Below are positions 23,651-32,940 of a DNA stretch of 64,000 bases, one piece after another. Both the position numbers and the translations under genes were made by a program. The DNA is from Pycnopodia helianthoides (taxonomy: Eukaryota > Echinodermata > Asteroidea > Forcipulatida > Asteriidae), in assembly GCA_032158295.1 (NCBI GenBank), contig CM063250.1:999501-1063500 (forward strand), given 5' to 3'. How positions within the stretch are numbered: the stretch's first letter is position 1; every line of letters begins with the position of its first letter. Under the pieces are notes generated by a model. That model did not search any database. It was not told where the DNA came from and was given only the letters and a program-made list of their open reading frames with translations.

Positions 23651-24202
23651 TTCAAAAAGAGGAAACATATATACTGTTCATCAATCAGAGCCTAAAGCAT
23701 GTCTAGCGATAAGCCACCCACGTCGTTCAATAAATTTTCTGTGACATTTATGTCACAGACAATGTATTTAAGTTCATCAAATGCTGAAAAATCACCATCG
23801 ATCAGGTCTTGAAGTAACAGAATTAACAACCAGCATGTCCCCTTTCTTTTGCCAGAGACCCTTGAAATTTTCCAATTTAAATGTTCTTGTTTTTTCCTTT
23901 TTGTTTTTGAAGCGACGATCGAAAAAGCTAAATTTTCAGTTTGCTAATATGGGTCTATAGGACAATGCTTCGATGATGGTTAACAGCACGAGAGGTGGCC
24001 ATTCTAACCCCAGCCCACCCCTCCTCCCCCCCTCAACACGTATCTTCCCCTTAAGGTCCTCGGCCATTTTCATTTTCTAACAGGCAGAAGAACTGCAGAT
24101 GGGAATTCTCAAGCTGCAGCTGGTCCATGTAGATTGATCGTTAAGTGTGTCCTTCACTTGTCCCTTCAAATTGAAGCAACTCGTCCTTTTTAGAACTCTT
24201 AC

Positions 24203-24676
24203 ACTTCCCGACAGTTACGTATTAACCCTTGATTTCAACTGTCTTGGGGTGAGAAGTTCTCACTGCAAGACAAGTCCAATTCCAATTGGGGCTTTGATTG
24301 AGGCTTGTATAGCCAAACCATAAATGAGGTTAGGCCAGTACACCTCCTGACAGTTACGTATTAACCCTTTTCACTCCAAGACGAGCCCAAATCCAATTGG
24401 GGCTTTGATTGAGGCTTGCATAGCCAAACCATAAACGAGGTTAGGCCAGTACACCTCCTGACAGTTATGTATTAACCCTTTTCACTCCAAGACAGCCCAA
24501 ATCCAATTGGGGCTTTGATTGAGGCTTGAATAGCCAAACCATAAAATGAGGTTAGGCCTAGTACACCTCCTGACAGTTACGTATTAACCCTTTTCACTCC
24601 AAGACGAGCCCAAATCCAATTGGGGCTTTGATTGAGGCTTGAATAGCTAAACCATAAAATGAGGTTAGGCTAGTAC
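24203..24676. repeat. ~112-bp minisatellite, about 4 copies
   Basis: GACAGTTACGTATTAACCCT recurs at about 24210, 24349, 24460 (one change) and 24572, giving periods of 139, 111 and 112 bp. Each unit continues with CCAATTGGGGCTTTGATTGA and TAGCCAAACCATAAA.GAGG. The last three copies are nearly identical and the first is longer and more diverged. Confidence 0.9.
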
Positions 24677-24911
24677 TATTTCATGGGGGCAAGAGGATTT
24701 TGAAGCTCATTTAAAAAAATATTACAATGTGACAAATTCTAGTTTATTACCTAAAGGCTTCCCTTGTAAGCACAATGGTATGCTTCCATATTTCATTTAG
24801 AAAAGAAATTCAGAGACAAATCTCTTCTTCGCCGTTCTTTATTGAGAAGTAACTATTACTAGTACACTTGTGGGGTACTGCAATCATGTGTAACTATTTT
24901 TTGGGAAAGAG

Positions 24912-24985
24912 TGTTGGCTCTGAGAAGAGCCGTTGGTGTGGTCTCAACGTTTTGATCAGTATACTCTACTCGTCTTCAGGAGCAT
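24912..24985 (-). repeat. Hairpin-family core fragment
   Basis: On the minus strand it reads CTCCTGAAGACGAGTAGAGT, then ATACTGATCAAAACGTTGAG, then CAACGGCTCTTCTCAGAGCC. This parallels the centre and arm of 20903-21144 but without the facing arm. Confidence 0.7.
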
Positions 24986-25205
24986 TGGTGTACAAAACAA
25001 ATTATTTTGCTCTACCTTCCAAACAAGAGTGCAGTCATACAAGCCAATTAGATTCAAATCATATGAAAAAGGGATAAAGGAGACTTGCCCTAACTGTCAG
25101 GGGGGGGGGGCTCTTTCTTAAGAACATGATAATATGGTTTTGTGAAACCTGTTGGGCAGAGAGACAGATGCTTCCAGAAACTTCCCTTAACAGATGGAAA
25201 GGATT

Positions 25206-25342
25206 AGAAAATAGAATTAGCTGTTGCAAAATGCTTACCTACCAAAAGGACCTATGGTATAAATGCAAAAAATAGTTAATGGCCGGACGTTTGGACCCTA
25301 GCAGGGTCTTTCTCAAAGTCTTTCTCATTCTAGCCTTCGAGA
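25206..25342 (-). repeat. Hairpin-bearing dispersed repeat, copy 2, beside a splice donor
   Basis: It is the reverse complement of the 9821 and 42934 copies: AGAATTAGCTGTTGCAAAAT, ACCAAAAGGACC, GTTAATGGCC.GACGTTT and GACCCTAGCAGGGTCTTTCT. In pre-mRNA orientation the perfect GACCC-TGCTA-GGGTC hairpin begins about 60 nt past the donor of the 25370-25621 exon. Confidence 0.78.
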
Positions 25343-25369
25343 TGGAAAGGGTGTCAAGAAACCACATAC

Positions 25370-25621
25370 CTGTATCTTGAGTTTAGCAATCTCAGCCTCA
25401 GCCACAGCATTCTTGTACTGTGCCTCTTTGAGTTTGACCCTCATGTCAGCCACGGCTTGGTCTGGGGCTAGATCAGAGGAAGGGGAAGTTGGCTTGCTGT
25501 TGGAATCGCTGCTCATGCTCTCATCCAGGTCGAAGGTATCGACGACCAATCGGCTGTCCTCGTCACCGTCAGACGATTCGCCAGGGAGACCCAGCTCGAT
25601 TTCGTCTTCTTCGGGTGAGAG
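25370..25621 (-). CDS. PPP1R9A: Neurabin exon: acidic/serine linker and start of coiled coil
   Basis: This exon is 252 nt (84 codons), phase 0 at both ends, acceptor ATGGCAG|C and donor CAG|GTATGT. It opens with LSPEEDEIELGLPGESSDGD, continues through RLVVDTFDLDESMSSDSN and a Ser/Pro stretch, and ends ADMRVKLKEAQYKNAVAEAE followed by IAKLKIQ. The acidic block and the V(V)DTFDLDE element line up with the acidic region and the IEVFELPE-like element that follow the PDZ in vertebrate neurabins. AVAEAEIAKLK matches the conserved AVTEAEIQKLK at the start of the coiled coil. The many Ser residues beside acidic ones are plausible CK2-type sites (inference). A dispersed hairpin-bearing repeat (25206-25342) lies about 26 bp past the donor. 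Confidence 0.95.
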
Positions 25622-27219
25622 CTGCCATGGTAAAGAGGGCAGGTGGGATCCAAAATCATTAATTTATACAATTTAAAAAAAAATTATTTTGATTAACAAT
25701 CCTTTAATGAGAGTAGACAATCCAGCTGATCATTTGGGGCCCTCGTTCAACGAAACTACAACATACAAGGAAGGAAAGCAAGACACTTTAATATCCTGAC
25801 TATTTTTCACACTTAATTTATATTTTGACACAATTTCTGTTCAACTGAGAATGCCATGCTTTTGTTCAACAATGCATTTCACTTTATGCCTATGTATGAC
25901 ATCCCTGACCCTACACAGACAAACACTAGCCAATTACCATCCACATCCTTGTCTTACATACATGCATGCAAAAGAGGGATTTTTCAAAACAATGGTGCTT
26001 AGGTTTCATCATTGAATTTGGGTCTCTCAAGCTCCCTCCAGTCAACTACCCCCCCCCCACCCCCTTATAAAGTAATAACAAAATTTAAAAAAATAAAATA
26101 ATAAAAAAGTAACAATAACTGCTTATTTTTATACCAAACTGTTTCAGTGCCCCAAAGCCCAACCCATTTCTTCCCAAAACACCCCCCCCCCAAAAAACAA
26201 AAACAAAACCAAAACTTTCTGGACGTGCCTGTGACACCATAATACAAGTTTCTAAGAATAAAAGGTGAGGCTTTTGTAGAAAAAAAAACAGATAGACCTT
26301 GATTATACACATGAGTTTTCTGAACAAAAAACCCAAAACAAAACAAACCAAAAATATTACAATAATTAGCTTTCTATTGTTTCTCTGTTATCTATTGGGG
26401 TAGTTTCAACTCTTTTAACTGCTATTACACTTAGTTGATTTGGTGTCATGATAACAAAAGCTAGATCCAAAAAAACCCAGAAACAACTGATCTCTACAAA
26501 CATCATCCTTTCCTAGTGGGCATTCCAACTGATTCTTACCTTAATTTGATTTGCCCCTTACAAAAAAAACCCGGAATAACAAAAAGGTCTCAGCTAACTT
26601 TATTTACAGAGAACCTTTCACTAATTTGTGTTTGCAAAATCCTCCCAAAACACTCATCCGGATTCGTCAAACAATGTCTAGACCAAGAAGCCATCCCAGA
26701 CAAAGAGAAATATATCACGACCAAAGTAGAAAACTGGGAAATCTCTCTTTGTACAATTGAGTGCATTTCAAGGTTTTTTTTCTTCAAGCCACGGAGGTAT
26801 TGAGATTTCTTGAGGACACCCTGTTTTGAGACATCGTGTTTTTACTGGTAAGATCGGCTACTATAAATAAGAATAATGGAGCACCATGGATACCATTGTC
26901 ATTCACTTTATAATGCATTCTGACATCAGTTTCTTGCCCACAGTTTCCAGAGTTAGCTGGATCTGCATTTCAGTATGAATAGCTGCCTTAGTTTCCCAAA
27001 CAGCTTAGTCTAGATAGAGTTGCAAGATATCATGCACAACCACAATGACATTCATAACGCCATGTACATCAAAGCATGCCTACAAAATAAAAAATCATCA
27101 CATTTAAGAACTTAATCCATCAAGACGCTGACTACAAGGTCCATATTACATCACCAGCACGTCACCACGGTTACCATCCACAGGCCAGTCAATCATGCCA
27201 CATGTGACAGTATACTCAC
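25622..27219 (-). other. Intron, 1.6 kb
   Basis: It lies between the post-PDZ exon (donor TTT|GTGAGT) and the linker exon (acceptor GGCAG|C), phase 0. It is AT-rich with C runs at 26048-26065 and 26180-26192. No repeat family or nested gene is recognised. Two overlapping minus ORFs at 26065-26351 are low-complexity Phe/Gly/Tyr strings. Confidence 0.88.
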
Positions 27220-27406
27220 AAAGCCATTGGCTCGTCTGAAAAGGGAGGAGGGGCTATAGCTGTTGTAGTTATAGGGCCATACCATTGACTCTGAGGGGCT
27301 CTGCACTGGCGTTGTCTCCCTCATTGCTTTGTCGTGCTGAAGCGACTGTGAAATCAGCTGTGCTACTTCGCTGTTCTCGCTGTCCTTCTCTCGGCCAATT
27401 AAGAAT
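27220..27406 (-). CDS. PPP1R9A: Neurabin exon: end of PDZ and post-PDZ IGREK segment
   Basis: This 187-nt exon starts behind a strong acceptor (CTTTCTATATTTTCAG|A) and ends at TTT|GTGAGT. It encodes FLIGREKDSENSEVAQLISQ, then SLQHDKAMRETTPVQSPSES, then a 22-residue tail rich in Tyr, Ser and Asn (starting MVWPYNYNSYSPSS). The IGRE..SEVAQLISQSL stretch is highly diagnostic of neurabin/spinophilin just after the PDZ. After QHDK the sequence departs from vertebrate proteins, which continue with a Glu/Arg-rich segment leading to an acidic stretch. A second in-frame donor-like site (ATG|GTATGG) at 27282-27281 would end the exon 63 nt earlier, removing exactly 21 residues in phase 0. The 18-bp/62-bp satellite starts only about 1.46 kb upstream of this exon's acceptor. 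Confidence 0.94.
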
Positions 27407-28156
27407 CTGAAAATATAGAAAGAAAAGAAAAACAACCCAAAATAAACAAAAACCAACTTGTCAATTTATTTCTAATAATGCTTACTCGTAAGGCATGAAG
27501 CATGTTGCATGGAAGCCGGCAATGCTATTAACTTGATATCGGACTTGTTCTGGTCGATTAGCACCCATGGCCACAAAAGGAGTTTCCCTTATCATGGCAG
27601 GGATGCTTTAATCTAAAGATGATTAACTCAAAATATGATGCAAGTATTGTCCGCTGGCTGTGACGTATCTGCCCTGTCCTTGCCAAAGGCATTTCCTGCT
27701 TCATTATTCAGCTTTAAATCAAAAACATTATAACACACAAATTAACGGCAGATGTATTCTGATCGCAGGCGGAAATACATTCACAATTTAAAAAAAAACA
27801 GTTAAGAATACTCGATATCGAATCCAGTACTTTCCGACCAGAACTTCTGGCTTTCTGTTTAAACTGCCTTCAAACGATAACTCGGTTTCTATGTTAAAGA
27901 GTTTCATTTTAATAATGCTGAGACATTTTCTCAAAAATCATCTCATTGGGTTGGGGCTTTATCTTCTTCTGTTATTTGAGTTAAATATTTTTTTGTAAAG
28001 AACAAAAGTGAAAGGCTGTAAGAAATGACCTTGAATTAATATAAAATACTGAATTTATCTGTTTGAAATTGTTAACAGTCAAACATTACTAAAACTGCAT
28101 CTACCATTAAAAAACTCTGCCCTTAAATAACCATCCCGGATGCTCCACCTGTTTGT

Positions 28157-28184
28157 CTTAATTAATTATACTTAATTAATTATA
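28157..28184 (+). repeat. 14-bp tandem duplication
   Basis: CTTAATTAATTATA occurs twice in a row. It is AT-rich and minor. Confidence 0.8.
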
Positions 28185-28870
28185 CAGCAATCAGTTTATA
28201 CAGCATTAAAACAAGTCAGTCAATAATTGAATAATACAGGTTACTTATAGAAGCTCAGTCGATCAATCACATCAATAATTTCCTACCTCAATGTCACTGT
28301 ACTCTCCCCATCTACGTGGGTTTTTTTTTTTTACATAAAAAATTATCACCTTGCAGTTGGCGCAAACGCAATTTCCCAGCCTACCACACTCTTAATAACA
28401 ATTATTTCCTGGCGCATCCATTAAGTCTTTGATCCAAGTAAATGACCCTATTAAATTCCTTTCATGCGACACAAAACCGAAGCTTGTAAAGCCCAACAAA
28501 CAGAAACCACTGTGTAAGTATTGGACTGCCAAGAGAAGGGTACACGTACTTTATCTAATCTTATTTAGCCCATCATTAAAGGTTTTCCACATGTGAAACT
28601 GAACTTGAGGGCTAATGGGAAGGCTGATAGTAATTAATCCTGGGTCTAAACCGGGACAGGGGTGTGTGGGGGTGACAGGGTGGGTGGAACATCATCAGCT
28701 TTGGGACTTTCTTGAGGAAGATTTAGGGGGACTCATTTGTAATCTTAACTTACATTTTAAGTGACTTAACTCAAGACAATCCACTGAGGAATTGATCCCT
28801 AAAAGGTCACTTGGTGATAGTGACTGTGGAATTATTCAGTCTATCAGGTGAACTTTGAAGAGAGAACCAA

Positions 28871-31800
28871 AATGGGGTGAATGTGGGCAGGGGAGTGGGT
28901 GAGGGCAGGGGAGTGGGTGAGGGCAGGAGGGAGATGGGTGGAGGGCAGGGGAGTGGGTGAGGGCAGGGGAGTGGGTGTGGGCAGGGGAGTGGGTGAGGGC
29001 AGGGGAGTGGGTGAGGGCAGGGGAGTGGGTGAGGGCAGGGGAGTGGGTGAGGGCAGGGGAGTGGGTGAGGGCAGGGGAGTGGGTGAGGGCAGGGGAGTGG
29101 GTGAGGGCAGGGGAGTGGGTGAGGGCAGGGGAGTGGGTGAGGGCAGGGGAGTGGGTCAGGGCAGGGGAGTGGGTGAGGGCAGGGGAGTGGGTGAGGGCAG
29201 GGGAGGGGTGTGAGGGCAGGGGATGTGGGTGGGGCAGGGGAGTGGGTGAGGGCAGGGGAGTGGGTGAGGGCAGGGGAGTGGGTGAGGGCAGGGGAGTGGG
29301 TGAGGGCAGGGGAGTGGGTGAGGGCAGGGGAGTGGGTGAGGGCAGGGGAGTGGGTGAGGGCAGGGGAGTGGGTGAGGGCAGGGGAGTGGGTGAGGGCAGG
29401 GGAGGGGTGTGGGCAGGGAGTGGGTGAGGGCAGGGGAGTGGGTGAGGCAGGGGAGTGGGTGAGGGCAGGGGAGTGGGTGAGGGCAGGGGAGTGGGTGAGG
29501 GCAGGGGAGTGGGTGAGGGCAGGGGAGTGGGTGAGGGCAGGGGAGTGGGTGAGGGCAGGGGAGTGGGTGAGGGCAGGGGAGTGGGTCAGGGCAGGGGAGT
29601 GGGTGAGGGCAGGGGAGTGGGTGAGGGCAGGGGAGTGGGTGAGAGGGCAGGGGAGTGGGTGAGGGCAGGGGAGTGTGGGGGAGGGCAGGGGAGTGGGTGA
29701 GGGCAGGGGAGTGGGTGAGGGCAGGGGAGTGGGTGAGGGCAGGGGGTGTAGAGTGGGTGGTGAGGGCAGGGGAGTGGGTGAGGGCAGGGGAGTGGGTGAG
29801 GGCAGGGGAGTGGGGGAGGCAGGGGAGTGGGTGAGGGCAGGGGAGTGGGTGAGGGCAGGGGAGTGGGTGAGGGCAGGGGAGTGGGTGAGGGCAGGGGAGT
29901 GGGTGAGGGCAGGGGAGTGGGTGAGGGCAGGGGAGTGGGTGAGGGCAGGGGAGTGGGTGAGGGCAGGGGAGTGGGTGAGGGCAGGGGAGTGGGTGAGGGC
30001 AGGGGAGTGGGTGAGGGCAGGGGAGTGGGGTGAGGGCAGGGGAGTGGGTGAGGGCAGGGGAGTGGGTGAGGGCAGGGGAGTGGGTGAGGGCAGGGGAGTG
30101 GGTGAGGGCAGGGGAGTGGGTGAGGGCAGGGGAGTGGGGCAGGGAGGGGTGCAGAGTGGGTGAGGGCAGGGGAGTGGGTGAGGGCAGGGGAGTGGGTGAG
30201 GGCAGGGGAGTGGGTGAGGGCAGGGGAGTGGGTGAGGGCAGGGGAGTGGGTGAGGGCAGGGGAGTGGGTGAGGGCAGGGAGTGAGGGGAGTGGGTAGGGC
30301 AGGGGAGTGGGTGAGGGCAGGGGAGTGGGTGAGGGCAGGGGAGTGGGTGAGGGCAGGGGAGTGGGTGAGGGCAGGGGAGTGGGTGAGGGCAGGGGAGTGG
30401 GTGAGGGCAGGGGAGTGGGTGAGGGCAGGGGAGTGGGTGAGGGCAGGGGAGGTGGTGAGGGCAGGGGAGTGGGTGAGGGCAGGGGAGTGGGTGAGGGCAG
30501 GGGAGTGGGTGAGGGCAGGGGAGTGGGTGAGGGCAGGGGAGTGGGTGAGGGCAGGGGAGTGGTGGGAGGGCAGGGAGTGGGTGAGGGCAGGGAGTGGGTG
30601 AGGGCAGGGGAGTGGGTGAGGGCAGGGGAGTGGGTGAGGGCAGGGGAGTGGGTGAGGGCAGGGGAGTGGGTGAGGGCAGGGGAGTGGGTGAGGGCAGGGG
30701 AGTGGGTGAGGGCAGGGGAGTGGGTGAGGGCAGGGGAGTGGGTGAGGGCAGGGGAGTGGGTGAGGGCAGGGGAGTGGGTGAGGGCAGGGGAGTGGGTGAG
30801 GGCAGGGGAGTGGGTGAGGGCAGGGGAGTGGGTGAGGGCAGGGGAGTGGGTGAGGGCAGGGGAGTGGGGTGAGGGCAGGGAGTGGTGAGGGCAGGGGAGT
30901 GGGTGAGGGCAGGGGAGTGGGTGAGGGCAGGGGAGTGGGTGAGGGCAGGGGAGTGGGTGAGGGCAGGGGAGTGGGTGAGGGCCAGGGGAGTGGGTGAGGG
31001 CAGGGGAGTGTGGGTGAGGGCAGGGGAGTGGTGGGCAGGGTGGGTGAGGGCAGGGGAGTGGGTGAGGGCAGGGGAGTGGGTGAGGGCAGGGGAGTGGGTG
31101 AGGGCAGGGGAGTGGGTGAGGGCAGGGGAGTGGGTGAGGGCAGGGGAGTGGGTGAGGGCAGGGGAGTGGGTGAGGGCATGGGGCGGGGGAGTGGGTGAGG
31201 GCAGGGGAGTGGGTGAGGGCAGGGGAGTGGGTGAGGGCAGGGGAGTGGGTGAGGGCAGGGGAGTGGGTGAGGGCAGGGGAGTGGGTGAGGGCAGGGGAGT
31301 GGGGGAGGGCAGGGAGTGGGGTGAGGGCAGTGGGAGTGGGTTGAGGGCAGGGGAGTGGGTGAGGGCAGGGGATGGGTGTGGGCAGGGGAGTGGGTGAGGG
31401 CAGGGGAGTGGGTGAGGGCAGGGGAGTGGGTGAGGGCAGGGAGGTGGGAGGGGTGGTGAGGGCAGGGGAGTGGGTGAGGGCAGGGGAGTGGGTGAGGGCA
31501 GGGGAGTGGGTGAGGGCAGGGGAGTGGGTGAGGGCAGGGGAGTGGGTGGAGGGCAATGGTGGGAGGAGTGGGTGAGGGCAGGGGAGTGGGTGAGGGCAGG
31601 GGAGTGGGTGAGGGCAGGGGAGTGGGTGAGGGCAGGGGAGTGGGTGAGGGCAGGGGAGTGGGTGAGGGCAGGGGAGTGGGTGAGGGCAGGGAGTGGGTGA
31701 GGGCAGGGGAGGGGTGAGGGCAGGGAGTGGGTGAGGGCAGGGGAGTGGGTGAGGGCAGGGAGTGGGTGAGGGCAGGGAGTGGGTGAGGGCAGGGGGTGGG

Positions 31801-32340
31801 TGAGGGCAGGGGAGTGGGTGAGGGCAGGGGAGTGGGTGAGGGCAGGGAGTTGGGTGAGGGCAGGGGAGTGGGTGAGGGCAGGGGAGTGGGTGAGGGCAGG
31901 GGAGTGGTGAGGGCAGGGGAGTGGGTGAGGGCAGGGGAGTGGGTGAGGGCAGGGGAGTGGGTGAGGGCAGGGAGTGGTGAGGGCAGGGGAGTGGGTGAGG
32001 GCAGGGGAGTGGGTGAGGGCAGGGATGTGGGTGAGGGCAGGGGAGTGGGGTGTGAGGGCAGGGGAGTGGGTGAGGGCAGGGGAGTGGGTGAGGGCAGGGA
32101 GTGGGTGAGGGCAGGGGAGTGGGTGAGGGCAGGGAGTGGGTGAGGGCAGGGGAGTGGGTGAGGGCAGAGTGGGGGGCAGGGAGTGGGTGAGGGCAGGGGA
32201 GTGGGTGAGGGCAGGGATGGGTGAGGGCAGGGGAGTGGGTGAGGGCAGGGGAGTGGGTGAGGGCAGGGAGTGGGTGAGGGCAGGGATGGGGAGGGCGGGG
32301 TAAGGGTGATGTGGGCAGGGGAGTGGGTGAGGGCAATAAT
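28871..32340 (+). repeat. G-rich satellite, 18-bp unit, roughly 190 copies
   Basis: The unit is AGTGGGTGAGGGCAGGGG. Twelve of its 18 bases are G and one is C, arranged as G3, G3 and G4 runs with 2-4 base loops. Long stretches are perfect (for example 28980-29150 and 30600-30860). These are broken by single-base gains or losses (GGGG to GGG) and occasional rearranged units, which increase from about 31300 rightwards. The first 30 bp (AATGGGGTGAATGTGGGCAG...) are the end of a 62-bp unit, so the left border matches the right-hand array. Because 18 is divisible by three and no frame has a stop, very long artificial ORFs appear on both strands. On the minus strand they read as [12 protein letters not shown] or Ala-Leu-Thr-His-Ser-Pro repeats. 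G-run lengths may include sequencing error. Confidence 0.97.
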
Positions 32341-32940
32341 TTAGGGAGTGGGGGGGAGGGGAGTGGGAGGGGAGTGGGTGGGTGGGCAGGGGAGTGGGTG
32401 AGGCAGGGAGTGGGTGAGGGCAGGATTTTGAGGGCAGGGGGTGGGTGAGGGCAGGGGAGTGGGTGAGGGCAGGGGAGTGGGTAGAGGAGTGGTGAGGGCA
32501 GGGAGTGGGTGAGGGCAGGGGAGTGGGTGAGGGCAGGGGAGTGGGTGAGGGCAGGAGTGGGTGAGGGCAGGGGAGTGGGTGAGGGCAGGGGAGTGGGTGA
32601 GGGCAGTATTTTTAGGGGAGGGGGGGTATGGGGTGATGGGGCAGGGGAGTGGGTGAGGGCAGGGGAGTGGGTGAGGGCAGGGGAGTGGTGTGAGGGCAGG
32701 GGAGTGGGTGAGGGCAGGGGATGGGTGAGGGCAGGGGAGTGGGTGAGGGCAGGGAGTGGGTGAGGGCAGGGGAGTGGGTGAGGGCAGGGGAGTGGGTGAG
32801 GCAGGGGAGTGGGTGAGGGCAGGGGAGTGGGTGAGGGGGGGAAATGGGGGGGCAGGGGTATGGGTGAGGGCAGGGGAGTGGGTGAGGGCAGTATTGGGTG
32901 AGGGCAGGGGAGTGGGTGGGCAGGGGAGTGGGTGAGGGCA
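32341..32940 (+). repeat. Transition zone of the satellite: broken 18-mers mixed with 62-mer pieces
   Basis: 18-bp units with many deletions alternate with short T-containing inserts (such as GGCAATAATTTAGGGAG near 32332, GCAGTATTTTTAGGGGAGG near 32604 and GGCAATCTTTAGGGGAGG near 32937) that are decayed forms of the 62-bp unit. Heterogeneity is highest here. Confidence 0.85.

Larger units (their letters stand above)
9602..25369 (-). other. Intron, 15.8 kb
   Basis: It runs from donor CAG|GTATGT to acceptor CCCCCTATAG|G and is phase 0 on both sides. It holds at least four TTAA-type elements, a perfect foldback, a 112-bp minisatellite and dispersed repeats, listed separately. Stretches without anything recognised are 10030-12140, 12460-14280, 14430-16320, 16740-18500, 18740-20300, 21710-23260 and 23650-24200. 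These hold only short ORFs, homopolymer runs (C20 at 11706-11725; A-rich 22022-22075) and small palindromes. Confidence 0.88.

Noticed and set aside
26065..26351. Pair of minus-strand ORFs rich in Phe, Gly and Tyr
   Set aside because: Low-complexity translation of A- and C-rich tracts in the 1.6 kb intron. The frames overlap one another.
28807..32336. Very long minus-strand ORFs (790 and 916 codons) of Pro/Ser/Thr/His/Leu repeats
   Set aside because: They lie wholly in the 18-bp satellite. The unit length is a multiple of three and lacks stops in every frame. The frame changes with each indel, and similar ORFs appear on the opposite strand as Gly/Arg/Val/Glu repeats. There is no unique domain, and the block is intronic to a gene on the same strand.
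28881..32763. Plus-strand Gly/Glu/Arg/Val repeat ORFs of up to 193 codons
   Set aside because: Same satellite artefact. Start codons are created by local indels, and there is no flanking gene structure.
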